64,000 nt of DNA from an uncultured Pelagibacteraceae bacterium (GTDB taxonomy: Bacteria; Pseudomonadota; Alphaproteobacteria; Pelagibacterales; Pelagibacteraceae). Numbering within the stretch: the first letter of the stretch is position 1; each line of letters opens with the position of its first letter. Shown one piece after another: positions 42,782-52,485 of this stretch. The position numbers were made by a program, and so were the translations under genes. Under the pieces are notes generated by a model that was not told where the DNA came from, ran no database searches, and worked only from the letters and a program-made list of their open reading frames with translations. The stretch lies in contig CABZXL010000003.1 of assembly GCA_902529715.1 (NCBI GenBank), forward strand, positions 26,623 to 90,622, read 5' to 3'.

Positions 42782-43203
42782 TGTCAGAAAAATTTAAAAT
42801 TTATTCAGAATTCATAAAAGATTTATCAAGTGAAACGAAAGATTTGGAAACTTATTTATATGTTAAAGAATATTTAAAAAATTATAACTTAAATATTGAA
42901 ATTTCATCAAAACCATTAAAAAACAGATTTATAGAAGTAAATACAAAATTAACATATGTTGATAATAGTGAGTCTAAAAGTAAGGCATTTTTTGAAATCA
43001 TATATGCAACTATCGTAAAAATTGATGAACAAATTAATGATAGGAAAATAATAGAAAAAATTATTTTGTGTGAAGTTCAAAATAAAATTTACAATAATTT
43101 AGAAAAAGTATTCATTAATTTGCTAAGAGACTCGGGTTATCCAGGAGCTAAAATTGAGAAAAAAATTGATTTCGAAAAACTTTATAATCAAAAGTTAAGT
43201 TAA
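42781..43203 (+). CDS. secB: protein-export chaperone SecB (divergent)
   Basis: ORF; IYSEFIKDLSSET..., RDSGYPGAKI; alphaproteobacterial context near dnaQ/coaE. Confidence 0.8.
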   Translation: MSEKFKIYSEFIKDLSSETKDLETYLYVKEYLKNYNLNIEISSKPLKNRFIEVNTKLTYVDNSESKSKAFFEIIYATIVKIDEQINDRKIIEKIILCEVQNKIYNNLEKVFINLLRDSGYPGAKIEKKIDFEKLYNQKLS

Positions 43204-43868
43204 AAAAAATTTTTTTTAAGATTATTTTTTAGAAATTCATTATGTAATTTAATTTCTTCAGAAGTTGGTTCAACAATTTTTTTAAAATAATTGTTTGTCT
43301 TATTTAATTTTTTATAAATTAAATTTTGATTTGTTTGAGCAAAATTTAATTTTGGTTCTTTTTGATCAATTAAATTGATATAAACTTTAGTTAATAATTC
43401 ACAGTCAATTAATGCATTATGTTTTTCTCTTTTTGAATTATCAATCCTGTACCTTTTGCACAAAGCATCAAGACTTATTTGAGAACCAGGGTATTTATCT
43501 CTTGCTATCTCGAGTGTATCAACAACATTTTCCTTTTCTATTATTTTTTTTCCTGCAATTTTTAGTTCGTTGTTTAAATGTGAAATATCAAACTCAGCAT
43601 TATGAATAATAAGTTTTTTATCTTTTATAAATAAAAGAAATTCATCTGCTACTTCAAAAAACTTTTTTTTATCTGCTAAAAATTGATCTGTATAACCATG
43701 GACGTCGAGAGCATTTTGAGAAACTTTTCTTTCAGGATTTAAATAACAGTGAAAATTATTAGATGTAGGAATTAAATTATCAAGCTCGATGCAGCCTATT
43801 TCAACAATTCTATGACCATCTTTTACTGATAAACCCGTTGTTTCTGTATCTAATATAATTTCTTTCAT
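43200..43868 (-). CDS. dnaQ: DNA polymerase III epsilon subunit
   Basis: ORF; EIILDTETTGLSVKDGHRIVEIGCIEL. Confidence 0.95.
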   Translation of the reverse strand: MKEIILDTETTGLSVKDGHRIVEIGCIELDNLIPTSNNFHCYLNPERKVSQNALDVHGYTDQFLADKKKFFEVADEFLLFIKDKKLIIHNAEFDISHLNNELKIAGKKIIEKENVVDTLEIARDKYPGSQISLDALCKRYRIDNSKREKHNALIDCELLTKVYINLIDQKEPKLNFAQTNQNLIYKKLNKTNNYFKKIVEPTSEEIKLHNEFLKNNLKKNFF

Positions 43869-44440
43869 TTATATAAAATTTTATTTTTTAGTATTCTAAC
43901 ATTTTTTTTGACCGATTTCTCTCTAAAATCATTTTTTATTATATAATCAGATTTTTTCTTTTTAATTTTCAAAGGAAGTTGAAATTTTTTTAATATGTTA
44001 ATTATTTTAATATTATAATTTTTTCTTTTTTTAAGATTTTTAACAATCTCTTTTTTTTTTGCATCAACAAAAACAAGAATAAAATCTTTTTTTTTTATTT
44101 TATTTTCCAAAAGTAGGGGAATATCTAAAACAACTATTTTCTTTTTTTTGTTTTTATTAATAAATTTATTCATTCTATCACGTACAATAGGATGCACTAT
44201 TTTATTTATTTTTTTTAAATTTTTTTTATTTAATAATATTAATTTAAAAATTTCTTTTTTATTTACTGGAAATGAAAATATATGATTTGGAAAATTTTTT
44301 TTTAATATTTTAAAACAATTTTTATTATTTTTATATATTTTGGTTACTTCTACATCGGCATTAAATACAGGAAAGCCAAATTGATTTGCTACAAACGTTT
44401 TTCCGGACCCAATATCTCCTAAAATACCTATTTTAATCAT
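43865..44440 (-). CDS. coaE: dephospho-CoA kinase
   Basis: ORF; IGILGDIGSGKTFVANQFG, FNADVE, VLDIPLLLE. Confidence 0.92.
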   Translation of the reverse strand: MIKIGILGDIGSGKTFVANQFGFPVFNADVEVTKIYKNNKNCFKILKKNFPNHIFSFPVNKKEIFKLILLNKKNLKKINKIVHPIVRDRMNKFINKNKKKKIVVLDIPLLLENKIKKKDFILVFVDAKKKEIVKNLKKRKNYNIKIINILKKFQLPLKIKKKKSDYIIKNDFREKSVKKNVRILKNKILYK

Positions 44441-45229
44441 TTAAATTAATTTTATTGTTTCATCATCTATTTCTGGCATCAATTTATGCCAAATAGTAAA
44501 CGCTTGATGAGCTTGATAAATAAACATCATTTTCCCATTTTCTGTTTTATTCCCAAACAACTTTGCTCTCTTTAAAAAAAGAGTTTCTTTTGGATTATAA
44601 ATTACATCATAAAAGTACTTATCTGGGCCATTTGCAGAATAATCAAAATTTAAACCATCTTCGTTTTTTAAACCAACGCTTGTAGCATTTATAATCATGT
44701 CGAAATCTATTCTTTCTCCCCACTCAACTATTTCAAGATCTTTAAATAAATTTTTTAAACTCTCTGCTTTTTGCTTAGTTCTATTGCTTAATGTAATTTT
44801 TGAAACTTTCATTTTTCTAAGAGCATAAATAATTGAGGGAGCCACACCCCCTGCACCTAATACAAATATTTTCTTGTTAGTAAGATTATATTTGGCATAT
44901 TTAATTGCCAGTTCAAATCCAGCTATATCTGTATTGTGACCAATTGTAATTCCATTTTGTAAATAAATTGTGTTAACAGATTGTGTATCTTTTGCTTCTG
45001 GACTTAATTCATCTAAAAACTGAATTACAGCTTTTTTAAATGGTACAGTAACATTAATACCATTTATTTTTTCTTCTTTAACTTCAGAAATGATTTTTTT
45101 TAACTCATTCTCATCAAGCTTTTTTTTATCGTAAACAGCATTAATATTATTTTTTTTTATCCAAAAATTGTGTAATTTTGGTGATAGAGAGTGTTGAATT
45201 GGATTCCCTATAACTAAAAATTTTTTCAT
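44441..45229 (-). CDS. aroE: shikimate dehydrogenase
   Basis: ORF; VIGNPIQHSLSPKLHNFW, NVTVPFK, HNTDIAGF. Confidence 0.96.
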   Translation of the reverse strand: MKKFLVIGNPIQHSLSPKLHNFWIKKNNINAVYDKKKLDENELKKIISEVKEEKINGINVTVPFKKAVIQFLDELSPEAKDTQSVNTIYLQNGITIGHNTDIAGFELAIKYAKYNLTNKKIFVLGAGGVAPSIIYALRKMKVSKITLSNRTKQKAESLKNLFKDLEIVEWGERIDFDMIINATSVGLKNEDGLNFDYSANGPDKYFYDVIYNPKETLFLKRAKLFGNKTENGKMMFIYQAHQAFTIWHKLMPEIDDETIKLI

Positions 45230-45384
45230 TTTTTTTTATTTACTTTGTTGGCAAATTTATTCAATAAAAATAAGGATATTGCTGATAATATAGCAAAAAG
45301 TTCTAGAGCATGGCCCGACATTCCTAAAAAATAATGAACAAAGGCAAACAAAATACAAACAATGAACCAAATTAGTATTAGCAT
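45226..45384 (-). CDS. small membrane protein (unlisted ORF) between maf and aroE
   Basis: Manual translation MLILIWFIVCILFAFVHYFLGMSGHALELFAILSAISLFLLNKFANKVNKKK*; overlaps maf stop by 7 nt and aroE ATG by 3 nt. Confidence 0.65.
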   Translation of the reverse strand: MLILIWFIVCILFAFVHYFLGMSGHALELFAILSAISLFLLNKFANKVNKKK

Positions 45385-45965
45385 TTTAAATTTTTTATAT
45401 ATTCTTTTATTTTTTTAACTGGAAGGCCCATAATAGTATTTTCATCCCCTTCAATTTTTGAGAATAAAGACCTTCCCTCACCTTCAATTTGATAAACATT
45501 ATAGGCGTACAACGCTTCATCGGTTATTTTAGATAAATATTCTTCAAGCTGTTTTTCATTTAAGTTTTTCATAGTTAAAGCAGCCTTGTCTGTATAATTC
45601 CAAATCATAGAGCCATTTTTTGAAATACAAACAGAACTAATTAAATAATGTGTCTTGCCATTAAGTTTTTTTAATATTTTAAAAGCTTCTTTCCTATCCT
45701 TTGGTTTCGAAACTAATTCTTTATTTATATCAATTACACTGTCAGCACCAAGTACAATTTCTTTATTAAACTTTAAACTTATTTTATTGGCCTTTAACTC
45801 CGCTAAATTTTTAGAAATTATTTCCGGGCTAGCATTTTCTTTTAATAAACTTTTTTTTACCGATTCTTCATCCACATTAGATGGAAAAACTTTACATTCA
45901 ATTTCATTTTCATCCAAAATTTTTTTTCTTACTTTGCTATTAGATGCAAGAATTAATTTATGCAT
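45378..45965 (-). CDS. maf: Maf family nucleotide pyrophosphatase
   Basis: ORF; LILASNSKVRKKIL, VLGADSVI, NVYQIEGEG. Confidence 0.95.
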   Translation of the reverse strand: MHKLILASNSKVRKKILDENEIECKVFPSNVDEESVKKSLLKENASPEIISKNLAELKANKISLKFNKEIVLGADSVIDINKELVSKPKDRKEAFKILKKLNGKTHYLISSVCISKNGSMIWNYTDKAALTMKNLNEKQLEEYLSKITDEALYAYNVYQIEGEGRSLFSKIEGDENTIMGLPVKKIKEYIKNLKC

Positions 45966-46779
45966 TTTGATTTTTTATCTCATAAATTTTTATAATTGAT
46001 GCTGCGGTTTCCTCAATTGATTTCCTAGTAACATCAATTACTGGCCATTGATATTTTTTAAAAGATTCCTTTGCTTTTTTTGTTTCTAACTCTATTTTTT
46101 CAATATTTGTATAGTCGGTACCATGTTCTTCCTTTATTGCCATCATTCTATTTTTTCTAACATCAATTAATCTTTTAGGTTCAACTGTTAATCCTACCAC
46201 GCATTTAAGTTTTGGATTTTCTCTTAGTAGCTTAGGTATTGAATTTTCATTTATTAAAGGAATATTGGAGGTCTTATATCCTCTATTAGCAAGATATATT
46301 GATGTTGGTGTTTTTCCAGTTCTACTAACACCAAGTAAAATAATATCTGATTTTTCTAAGTCTTCGATCATGCTTCCATCGTCATGATTCATTGTAAATT
46401 GAATGGCTTCGATTCTTTTAGAGTTCTCTTCATAAGTATGTTGTCCACTAGGTATGTGGGAAGCTCTTTGTTTTAATAATTTAGAAAAATTTAAAATTAA
46501 ATCTCCTAGAACACTAAAACAAGGAATATTAAATTTATTTGCTTCCTTTTCTAAATATTTTGCAAGGTTATCATCAACTATAGTGTAAAGAATTATTGGT
46601 TCTTTTTGTTCTCTGGCTAATTCAATAATTTTTAAAATTTGATTTTGTGTTCTTGTAAATGAAAACTGGTGATTATTATGTTCAAAATTTGAAAACTGTG
46701 CCTTTAAAGCTAGAAATATTCTGTCTATTGTTTCTCCTGTTGAGTCTGAAATTAGATAAATATCGTGTTTAGATGTCAT
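45958..46779 (-). CDS. ppsR: pyruvate, phosphate dikinase regulatory protein (DUF299)
   Basis: ORF; YLISDSTGETIDRI, ILLGVSRTGKTPTSIYLANRGYKTSNIPL. Confidence 0.93.
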   Translation of the reverse strand: MTSKHDIYLISDSTGETIDRIFLALKAQFSNFEHNNHQFSFTRTQNQILKIIELAREQKEPIILYTIVDDNLAKYLEKEANKFNIPCFSVLGDLILNFSKLLKQRASHIPSGQHTYEENSKRIEAIQFTMNHDDGSMIEDLEKSDIILLGVSRTGKTPTSIYLANRGYKTSNIPLINENSIPKLLRENPKLKCVVGLTVEPKRLIDVRKNRMMAIKEEHGTDYTNIEKIELETKKAKESFKKYQWPVIDVTRKSIEETAASIIKIYEIKNQNA

Positions 46780-47064
46780 GTATAAAGTGTTTATAATAAT
46801 TTAATAAATTAGTTAAAAATTAATAACTTTTTTCATTTTTTTTTTATTTGAATAACTTGTAGATTATTAACATAAATAAACATCTTAATAATCAATATAC
46901 ACAATAATTTATTTAACTTAAAATTTTCAAAAAAGAGGCTATTTGTCTTAACTTTTTATTATTTTTATCTGTTAGTATTTAGTGAGTAAAATGTTAAAAA
47001 TTAATAATTCCTTATATTAACAGGATATAAAACAAATATTAAAGATTATATATATACATATTAT
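46780..47064. other. candidate chromosomal replication origin (oriC)
   Basis: 285-bp AT-rich gap between divergent ppsR and hemE with an inverted repeat and 15-bp direct repeats; neighbourhood matches origin-proximal alphaproteobacterial synteny. Confidence 0.6.
46862..46893. repeat. 9-bp perfect inverted repeat GATTATTAA/TTAATAATC
   Basis: Arms 46862-46870 and 46885-46893, 14-nt spacer. Confidence 0.8.
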
Positions 47065-48066
47065 ATGACCCCAATCCAAGAATGTATTCAAAATAAAAAT
47101 AGTAAATTAAACCCTATATGGATAATGAGACAAGCCGGTAGGTATCTCCCTGAATTTAGGGAAATTAGAGCAAAAAATCCTGACTTTATTAAATTATGTT
47201 TAAATGAAAGTTTATCTTCCGAAATAACTTTACAACCAATTAAAAGATTTGATTTTGATGCAGCAATAATCTTCTCTGATATTTTAATGTTACCATATGG
47301 TTTAGATCAAGAGGTTAAATTTGAAAAAGGATTAGGACCAAAACTAGGTGAATTAGATTTAAATAGATTAGAAAGTATCAATGGAAATGAATTTAGCAAA
47401 AAATTAAACTCTGTTTATAAATCTATATCCAAAACGTCTGTTAATCCTATTTTAAATAATAAAGATTTGATTGGTTTTGTAGGGGCTCCGTGGACAATTC
47501 TTGTTTATATGATTAATAAAATGTCGCCAAAAAATAATCTTTCAAAAAAGATTTTTAAAGACAAGCTGTTTGTAAAAAAATTGTTAGTTATTATTGAAAA
47601 ATTTCTTAAAATTCATATTGAAAACCAAATAAAAGCAGGTGTAAGTATAATACAAATATTTGATAGTTGGGCTGGATTATTAGAAGAAAATATTTCTGAA
47701 TATATTTATGAACCAACTCTAAATCTTGTTAACTATACTAAAAAATTAGGTGTTCCAGTTATTTGTTTTCCAAGAGGTATAGATAATTATAAAAATTTTT
47801 GTGATGTAATTAAACCCGATATGGTAAATATTGATTACAATGTTGATCCCAAAAAGGCAGTGAAAGAAATAAAAATACCTATTCAAGGTGGATTGGATCC
47901 AAAAGTATTATTAAGTGATAAAGAAAACTTACATAAAGAAGTAATAAAATACCTTCAAATTTTTAAAGATCACCCTTACGTATTTAATCTTGGACATGGT
48001 ATTTTGCCAGAAACAAAAATTGAAATGGTTGAAGAACTAGTAAAAATAGTTAGAGAATTTAAATAA
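47065..48066 (+). CDS. hemE: uroporphyrinogen decarboxylase
   Basis: ORF; PIWIMRQAGRYLPEFREIRA, IIFSDILMLPYGL. Confidence 0.97.
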   Translation: MTPIQECIQNKNSKLNPIWIMRQAGRYLPEFREIRAKNPDFIKLCLNESLSSEITLQPIKRFDFDAAIIFSDILMLPYGLDQEVKFEKGLGPKLGELDLNRLESINGNEFSKKLNSVYKSISKTSVNPILNNKDLIGFVGAPWTILVYMINKMSPKNNLSKKIFKDKLFVKKLLVIIEKFLKIHIENQIKAGVSIIQIFDSWAGLLEENISEYIYEPTLNLVNYTKKLGVPVICFPRGIDNYKNFCDVIKPDMVNIDYNVDPKKAVKEIKIPIQGGLDPKVLLSDKENLHKEVIKYLQIFKDHPYVFNLGHGILPETKIEMVEELVKIVREFK

Positions 48067-49055
48067 TGGAAAAACATCCTGAAATAAAATTTGGAAAGAC
48101 TGGAGTTTTAATAATTAATTTAGGAACTCCGGATTCCACAAAATGGTTAGATGTTAGAAGATATTTAAAAGAGTTTCTATCAGATAGAAGAGTAATTGAA
48201 GTAAATCCAATAATTTGGCAAGTTATACTTAATCTTTTTATTCTAAACTTTAGGCCATCAAAAAGTGCTAAGGCTTATAAAGAAATATGGATGAAAGAAG
48301 AAAATATATCACCATTACTTCATTACACTAAAAAACAAGCTGAAAAATTATCAAAATCTTTTTCAAACGAAAATATAATTATAGACTTCGCTATGAGATA
48401 TGGAAACCCAAGTATAAAAAGTAAAATAAAAAAATTAAATAAAGAAGGTTGCGAAAATCTCGTAATTTTACCTCTTTACCCACAATATGCAGCCGCAACT
48501 ACAGCAACTGTTTGTGACGAAGTATATAGAACTCTAATGAATATGAGATGGCAGCCATCTTTAAAAATTATTCCACACTATGAGTCAGATCCATTATACG
48601 TTGATGCTCTAGTAAACTCAATAAATGTTAAAATAAAAAATATAAATTGGAAACCAGATTTGATTTTAGCTTCATATCATGGAATACCAAAAAAGTACTT
48701 TGATAAAGGAGATCCATATCATTGTTATTGTCATAAAACTACAAGACTAGTTTCGGAAAAATTTAAATCTATTGAAATTAAAACAACCTTTCAATCTAGA
48801 TTTGGCCCACAAGAGTGGCTCCAACCATATACGGACAAAACCTTAGAAAACTTACCAAAGGAAGGAAAAAAAAATGTCCTCGCTATATGCCCAGGCTTTT
48901 CTTCAGATTGTGTTGAAACATTAGAGGAAATATTAATACAGGGCAAAAAAAGTTTTATGGAATCGGGAGGAGAGAATTTTGATATGATACCATGTCTAAA
49001 TGATAATGATGATCATATAAATTTACTAAAAAATTTAATTCAAAAAAATATTTAA
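48066..49055 (+). CDS. hemH: ferrochelatase
   Basis: ORF; GVLIINLGTPDS, ASYHGIPKKYFDKGDPYHCYCHKTTRL. Confidence 0.97.
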   Translation: MEKHPEIKFGKTGVLIINLGTPDSTKWLDVRRYLKEFLSDRRVIEVNPIIWQVILNLFILNFRPSKSAKAYKEIWMKEENISPLLHYTKKQAEKLSKSFSNENIIIDFAMRYGNPSIKSKIKKLNKEGCENLVILPLYPQYAAATTATVCDEVYRTLMNMRWQPSLKIIPHYESDPLYVDALVNSINVKIKNINWKPDLILASYHGIPKKYFDKGDPYHCYCHKTTRLVSEKFKSIEIKTTFQSRFGPQEWLQPYTDKTLENLPKEGKKNVLAICPGFSSDCVETLEEILIQGKKSFMESGGENFDMIPCLNDNDDHINLLKNLIQKNI

Positions 49056-49058
49056 TTA

Positions 49059-49493
49059 ATGAATTATTACTTACTTTTTAAATCTTTACATCTAATTGCA
49101 GTTATTTCATGGATGGCAGGATTATTATATCTGCCAAGAATTTTTGTTTATCATGTTGAAAATTTAGAAAAAAAGGAAACCACAGAGATATTTGAGGTCA
49201 TGGAAAAACGTCTTTATTTTTATATTATGAGGCCGGCAATGATTTTAAGTTGGCTTTTTGGAATAATATTAATTTACATAAGTGGTATAGAAATTTTTTC
49301 ACAATTATGGATGCATATAAAATTAGGACTAGTTGTACTTCTTACTATTTATCATGAATATTTAGGAATATGCCTTAGATCCCTTAAATTAAAAACTAAT
49401 ACAAAAACATCAAAATTTTTTAGAATTATTAATGAAGTTCCGACGATTTTATTAATATTTATTATTTTTATTGTGATTTTTAAGCCAATCTAG
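49059..49493 (+). CDS. hemJ: protoporphyrinogen oxidase HemJ
   Basis: ORF downstream of hemH; FKSLHLIAVISWMAGLLYLPRIFVYH. Confidence 0.92.
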   Translation: MNYYLLFKSLHLIAVISWMAGLLYLPRIFVYHVENLEKKETTEIFEVMEKRLYFYIMRPAMILSWLFGIILIYISGIEIFSQLWMHIKLGLVVLLTIYHEYLGICLRSLKLKTNTKTSKFFRIINEVPTILLIFIIFIVIFKPI

Positions 49494-49558
49494 GGTTGTA
49501 ATTTTTAGAATAATATATATATTATAATTATCTAGCATCTAATAACCCCCCTTATATT

Positions 49559-50830
49559 ATGAATATACAAGATTTAAAAAAGAAAAGCTCAGAACAGTTA
49601 ATTGATGAAGCTGAGAAGCTTGGTATTGAAAATGCCAGCACTCTTAAAAGACAAGAAATATATTTTGCAATATTAAAAAAACTCGCAGAAAAAGGAGAAG
49701 AAATAACCGGTGGCGGAATTCTTCAACTTTTACAAGATGGCTTTGGTTTTCTTAGAGCAATGGAATCAAACTACCTTCCAGGAGCGGACGATATATATAT
49801 AAGTCCTAACCAGATTAGAAAATTTGGTTTAAGAACAGGTGATACAGTCGAAGGCCCCATAAGAGCACCTAAGGACGGTGAAAGATATTTTGCATTATTA
49901 CAAGTTAATAAAATTAATTTTGAAGAACCTGAAAAATCAAAACATAAAATAGCTTTTGATAACCTAACACCATTATATCCAAATAAACAAATTGAATTAG
50001 AGGTTGAAAGCACTAAAGTAGAAAAAAAACCAGATTTAACCTCAAGGCTAATTGATCTAGTAAGTCCAATAGGAAAAGGTCAAAGATCACTAATTATATC
50101 ACCACCAAAAGCGGGTAAAACAATGATACTTCAAAGCATTGCAAATTCAATAACAGCAAATCATCCAGAGTGCTATTTAATGGTTTTATTAATTGATGAA
50201 AGACCAGAAGAAGTTACAGATATGCAAAGAACGGTTAAAGGAGAAGTTATAAGTTCAACATTTGATGAGCCTGCTCAAAGGCACGTAGCTGTTGCAGAAA
50301 TGGTTATAGAAAAAGCCAAAAGACTTACGGAACATAAAAAAGATGTAGTTATATTGTTAGATTCAATTACTAGACTAGGAAGAGCATATAATGCTGTAGT
50401 TCCAAGTTCTGGTAAAGTGTTAACTGGAGGAGTGGATGCAAATGCACTTCAAAGACCAAAAAGATTTTTTGGAGCAGCAAGAAATATAGAGGAAGGTGGT
50501 TCATTAACAATTATAGCAACCGCTTTAATTGATACTGGAAGCAGAATGGATGAAGTTATCTTTGAAGAATTTAAAGGAACAGGAAATAGTGAAACCATAT
50601 TGGATAGAAAAATATCAGATAAAAGAATATTTCCCGCGATAGATATAACAAAATCTGGAACAAGAAGAGAAGAATTGTTATTTGATAAAAATGATTTACA
50701 AAAGATGAATGTTTTAAGGAGAATTATTGCACCAATGGGTTCGATGGAAGCTATTGAGTTCCTTAACTCCAAACTTAAAAATACTAAGAATAATGCTGAA
50801 TTTTTTAATTCGATGAATAAACCAGCATAA
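49559..50830 (+). CDS. rho: transcription termination factor Rho
   Basis: [37 protein letters not shown]. Confidence 0.98.
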   Translation: MNIQDLKKKSSEQLIDEAEKLGIENASTLKRQEIYFAILKKLAEKGEEITGGGILQLLQDGFGFLRAMESNYLPGADDIYISPNQIRKFGLRTGDTVEGPIRAPKDGERYFALLQVNKINFEEPEKSKHKIAFDNLTPLYPNKQIELEVESTKVEKKPDLTSRLIDLVSPIGKGQRSLIISPPKAGKTMILQSIANSITANHPECYLMVLLIDERPEEVTDMQRTVKGEVISSTFDEPAQRHVAVAEMVIEKAKRLTEHKKDVVILLDSITRLGRAYNAVVPSSGKVLTGGVDANALQRPKRFFGAARNIEEGGSLTIIATALIDTGSRMDEVIFEEFKGTGNSETILDRKISDKRIFPAIDITKSGTRREELLFDKNDLQKMNVLRRIIAPMGSMEAIEFLNSKLKNTKNNAEFFNSMNKPA

Positions 50831-50868
50831 TCATATATATTATTAAAGTATTTTTAATCTTTTTTTAA

Positions 50869-52413
50869 ATGAACTTAACAGCAGAAATCCAAAAATTACA
50901 AAACTATTTAAGAATCAAAGATCATAAAACAGTAGTATATGGATGTGAAAAATTAATTAATAAGTTTCCAAACAATCCTCTTTTATTTAATCTTTTAGCT
51001 CTTGCTTTACATGGAAATGGAAACTATTTAATGGCAATTGATAGATTTAAAAGAGCTCTAGATCTAGATCCAAAGTTTTTGCCTGCAAAAAACAATTTAG
51101 CAAACAGTTATAAAGCTATTTGGAATTTTCAAAAGGCTGAATTTTTTTATAAAAGTGTTTTAGAAAGTAAACCTGATTATATTCAAGCACTATTTAATTA
51201 TGCAAATCTAAAAACTTTAATTTTTGACTATTCTTCAGCAATTAATTTATATGAAAAAGCTCTAAAAATAAGTGAAAATGATCCACGTATTTTATTTGGT
51301 CTTGCAAATGCTTATCATGCAATAGGAAAAACCAGAGAAACAAAAGAAATTATTGAAAATTTACTTTTAAAGAATCCAAAGAATTCTTCTGCTCACAAAT
51401 TGTTGAGCTCAATTGTCGATTATTCTGAAAATAATGAAAATTTAGATCAAATGAAAAATTTAATATTAGAAAAAGATTTATCAAAAAGTCAAATTGTAGA
51501 TTTGTCATTTGCTCTAGGCAAAGCATATGAAGATATGAAACAGTACGAAAATTCTTTTTTATATTTACAAAAAGCCAATAAATTAAAAAAAAAAGATAAT
51601 AAATATAATATAAAAGATGATGAAATTTTTTTCGAGTCTATAAAAAAAACATTTGAAAATTTTAATTTTAATGAAGAAAAAAAAATATTCGACAAGAAAA
51701 TACCTATATTTATATGTGGAATGCCAAGATCTGGAACTACTTTAGTTGAACAAATTATTGCTTCTCATAATGAAGTTTTTGGTGCTGGTGAATTAGTTTA
51801 TCTTCAAAGTGTTATTAAAAAAAATTTAATTTTTGAGAAAAAATTATCAGAAGAAAAATTAAATAATGAATTAAGTAACCAAGCAAATTTTCTTAATAAA
51901 GAATATTTTGAAATGATAAATTTTCATAATTTCAAAGAAAATTATTTTACAGACAAGGCACCTCCAAATTTTAGATGGCTCGGTATAATCAAAATATTTT
52001 TCCCAAACAGTAAAATAATTTATTGTAAAAGAAATGCTAAGGATAACTGTTTATCTATTTACAAAAATTTTTTTTTATCAGAGGATATGAAATATGCATT
52101 TGACCAAACTGATATTGCAAATTATTATAATTTACACTTAGATTTGATGAATTATTGGAAGCATAAAGTTGGAGATTTTATATATGAGGTTGAATATGAA
52201 AAGCTTGTTTCTAATAAAGAAGAAGAAATAAAAAAATTAATTAAATTTTGTGATTTAAAATGGGATCCAATTTGTCTTAATCACCATAAAAGCAAGAAAA
52301 CTCCAATCAAAACTGTTAGTATTTCTCAGGCTAGAAAACCAATTTATAAAAGTTCAGTAAATTCCAATTCTAATTATGAGAATTATTTATCTGAAATGTT
52401 TAATTTGCTATAA
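50869..52413 (+). CDS. TPR repeat + sulfotransferase family protein
   Basis: ORF; TPR units then IPIFICGMPRSGTTLVEQIIASH. Confidence 0.9.
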   Translation: MNLTAEIQKLQNYLRIKDHKTVVYGCEKLINKFPNNPLLFNLLALALHGNGNYLMAIDRFKRALDLDPKFLPAKNNLANSYKAIWNFQKAEFFYKSVLESKPDYIQALFNYANLKTLIFDYSSAINLYEKALKISENDPRILFGLANAYHAIGKTRETKEIIENLLLKNPKNSSAHKLLSSIVDYSENNENLDQMKNLILEKDLSKSQIVDLSFALGKAYEDMKQYENSFLYLQKANKLKKKDNKYNIKDDEIFFESIKKTFENFNFNEEKKIFDKKIPIFICGMPRSGTTLVEQIIASHNEVFGAGELVYLQSVIKKNLIFEKKLSEEKLNNELSNQANFLNKEYFEMINFHNFKENYFTDKAPPNFRWLGIIKIFFPNSKIIYCKRNAKDNCLSIYKNFFLSEDMKYAFDQTDIANYYNLHLDLMNYWKHKVGDFIYEVEYEKLVSNKEEEIKKLIKFCDLKWDPICLNHHKSKKTPIKTVSISQARKPIYKSSVNSNSNYENYLSEMFNLL

Positions 52414-52485
52414 TTTCGATTTAGTTCAAAATTTTTATAATATTTAAAATTTACTTTATCTTCCAAATTTAGTTATATTACTAAA

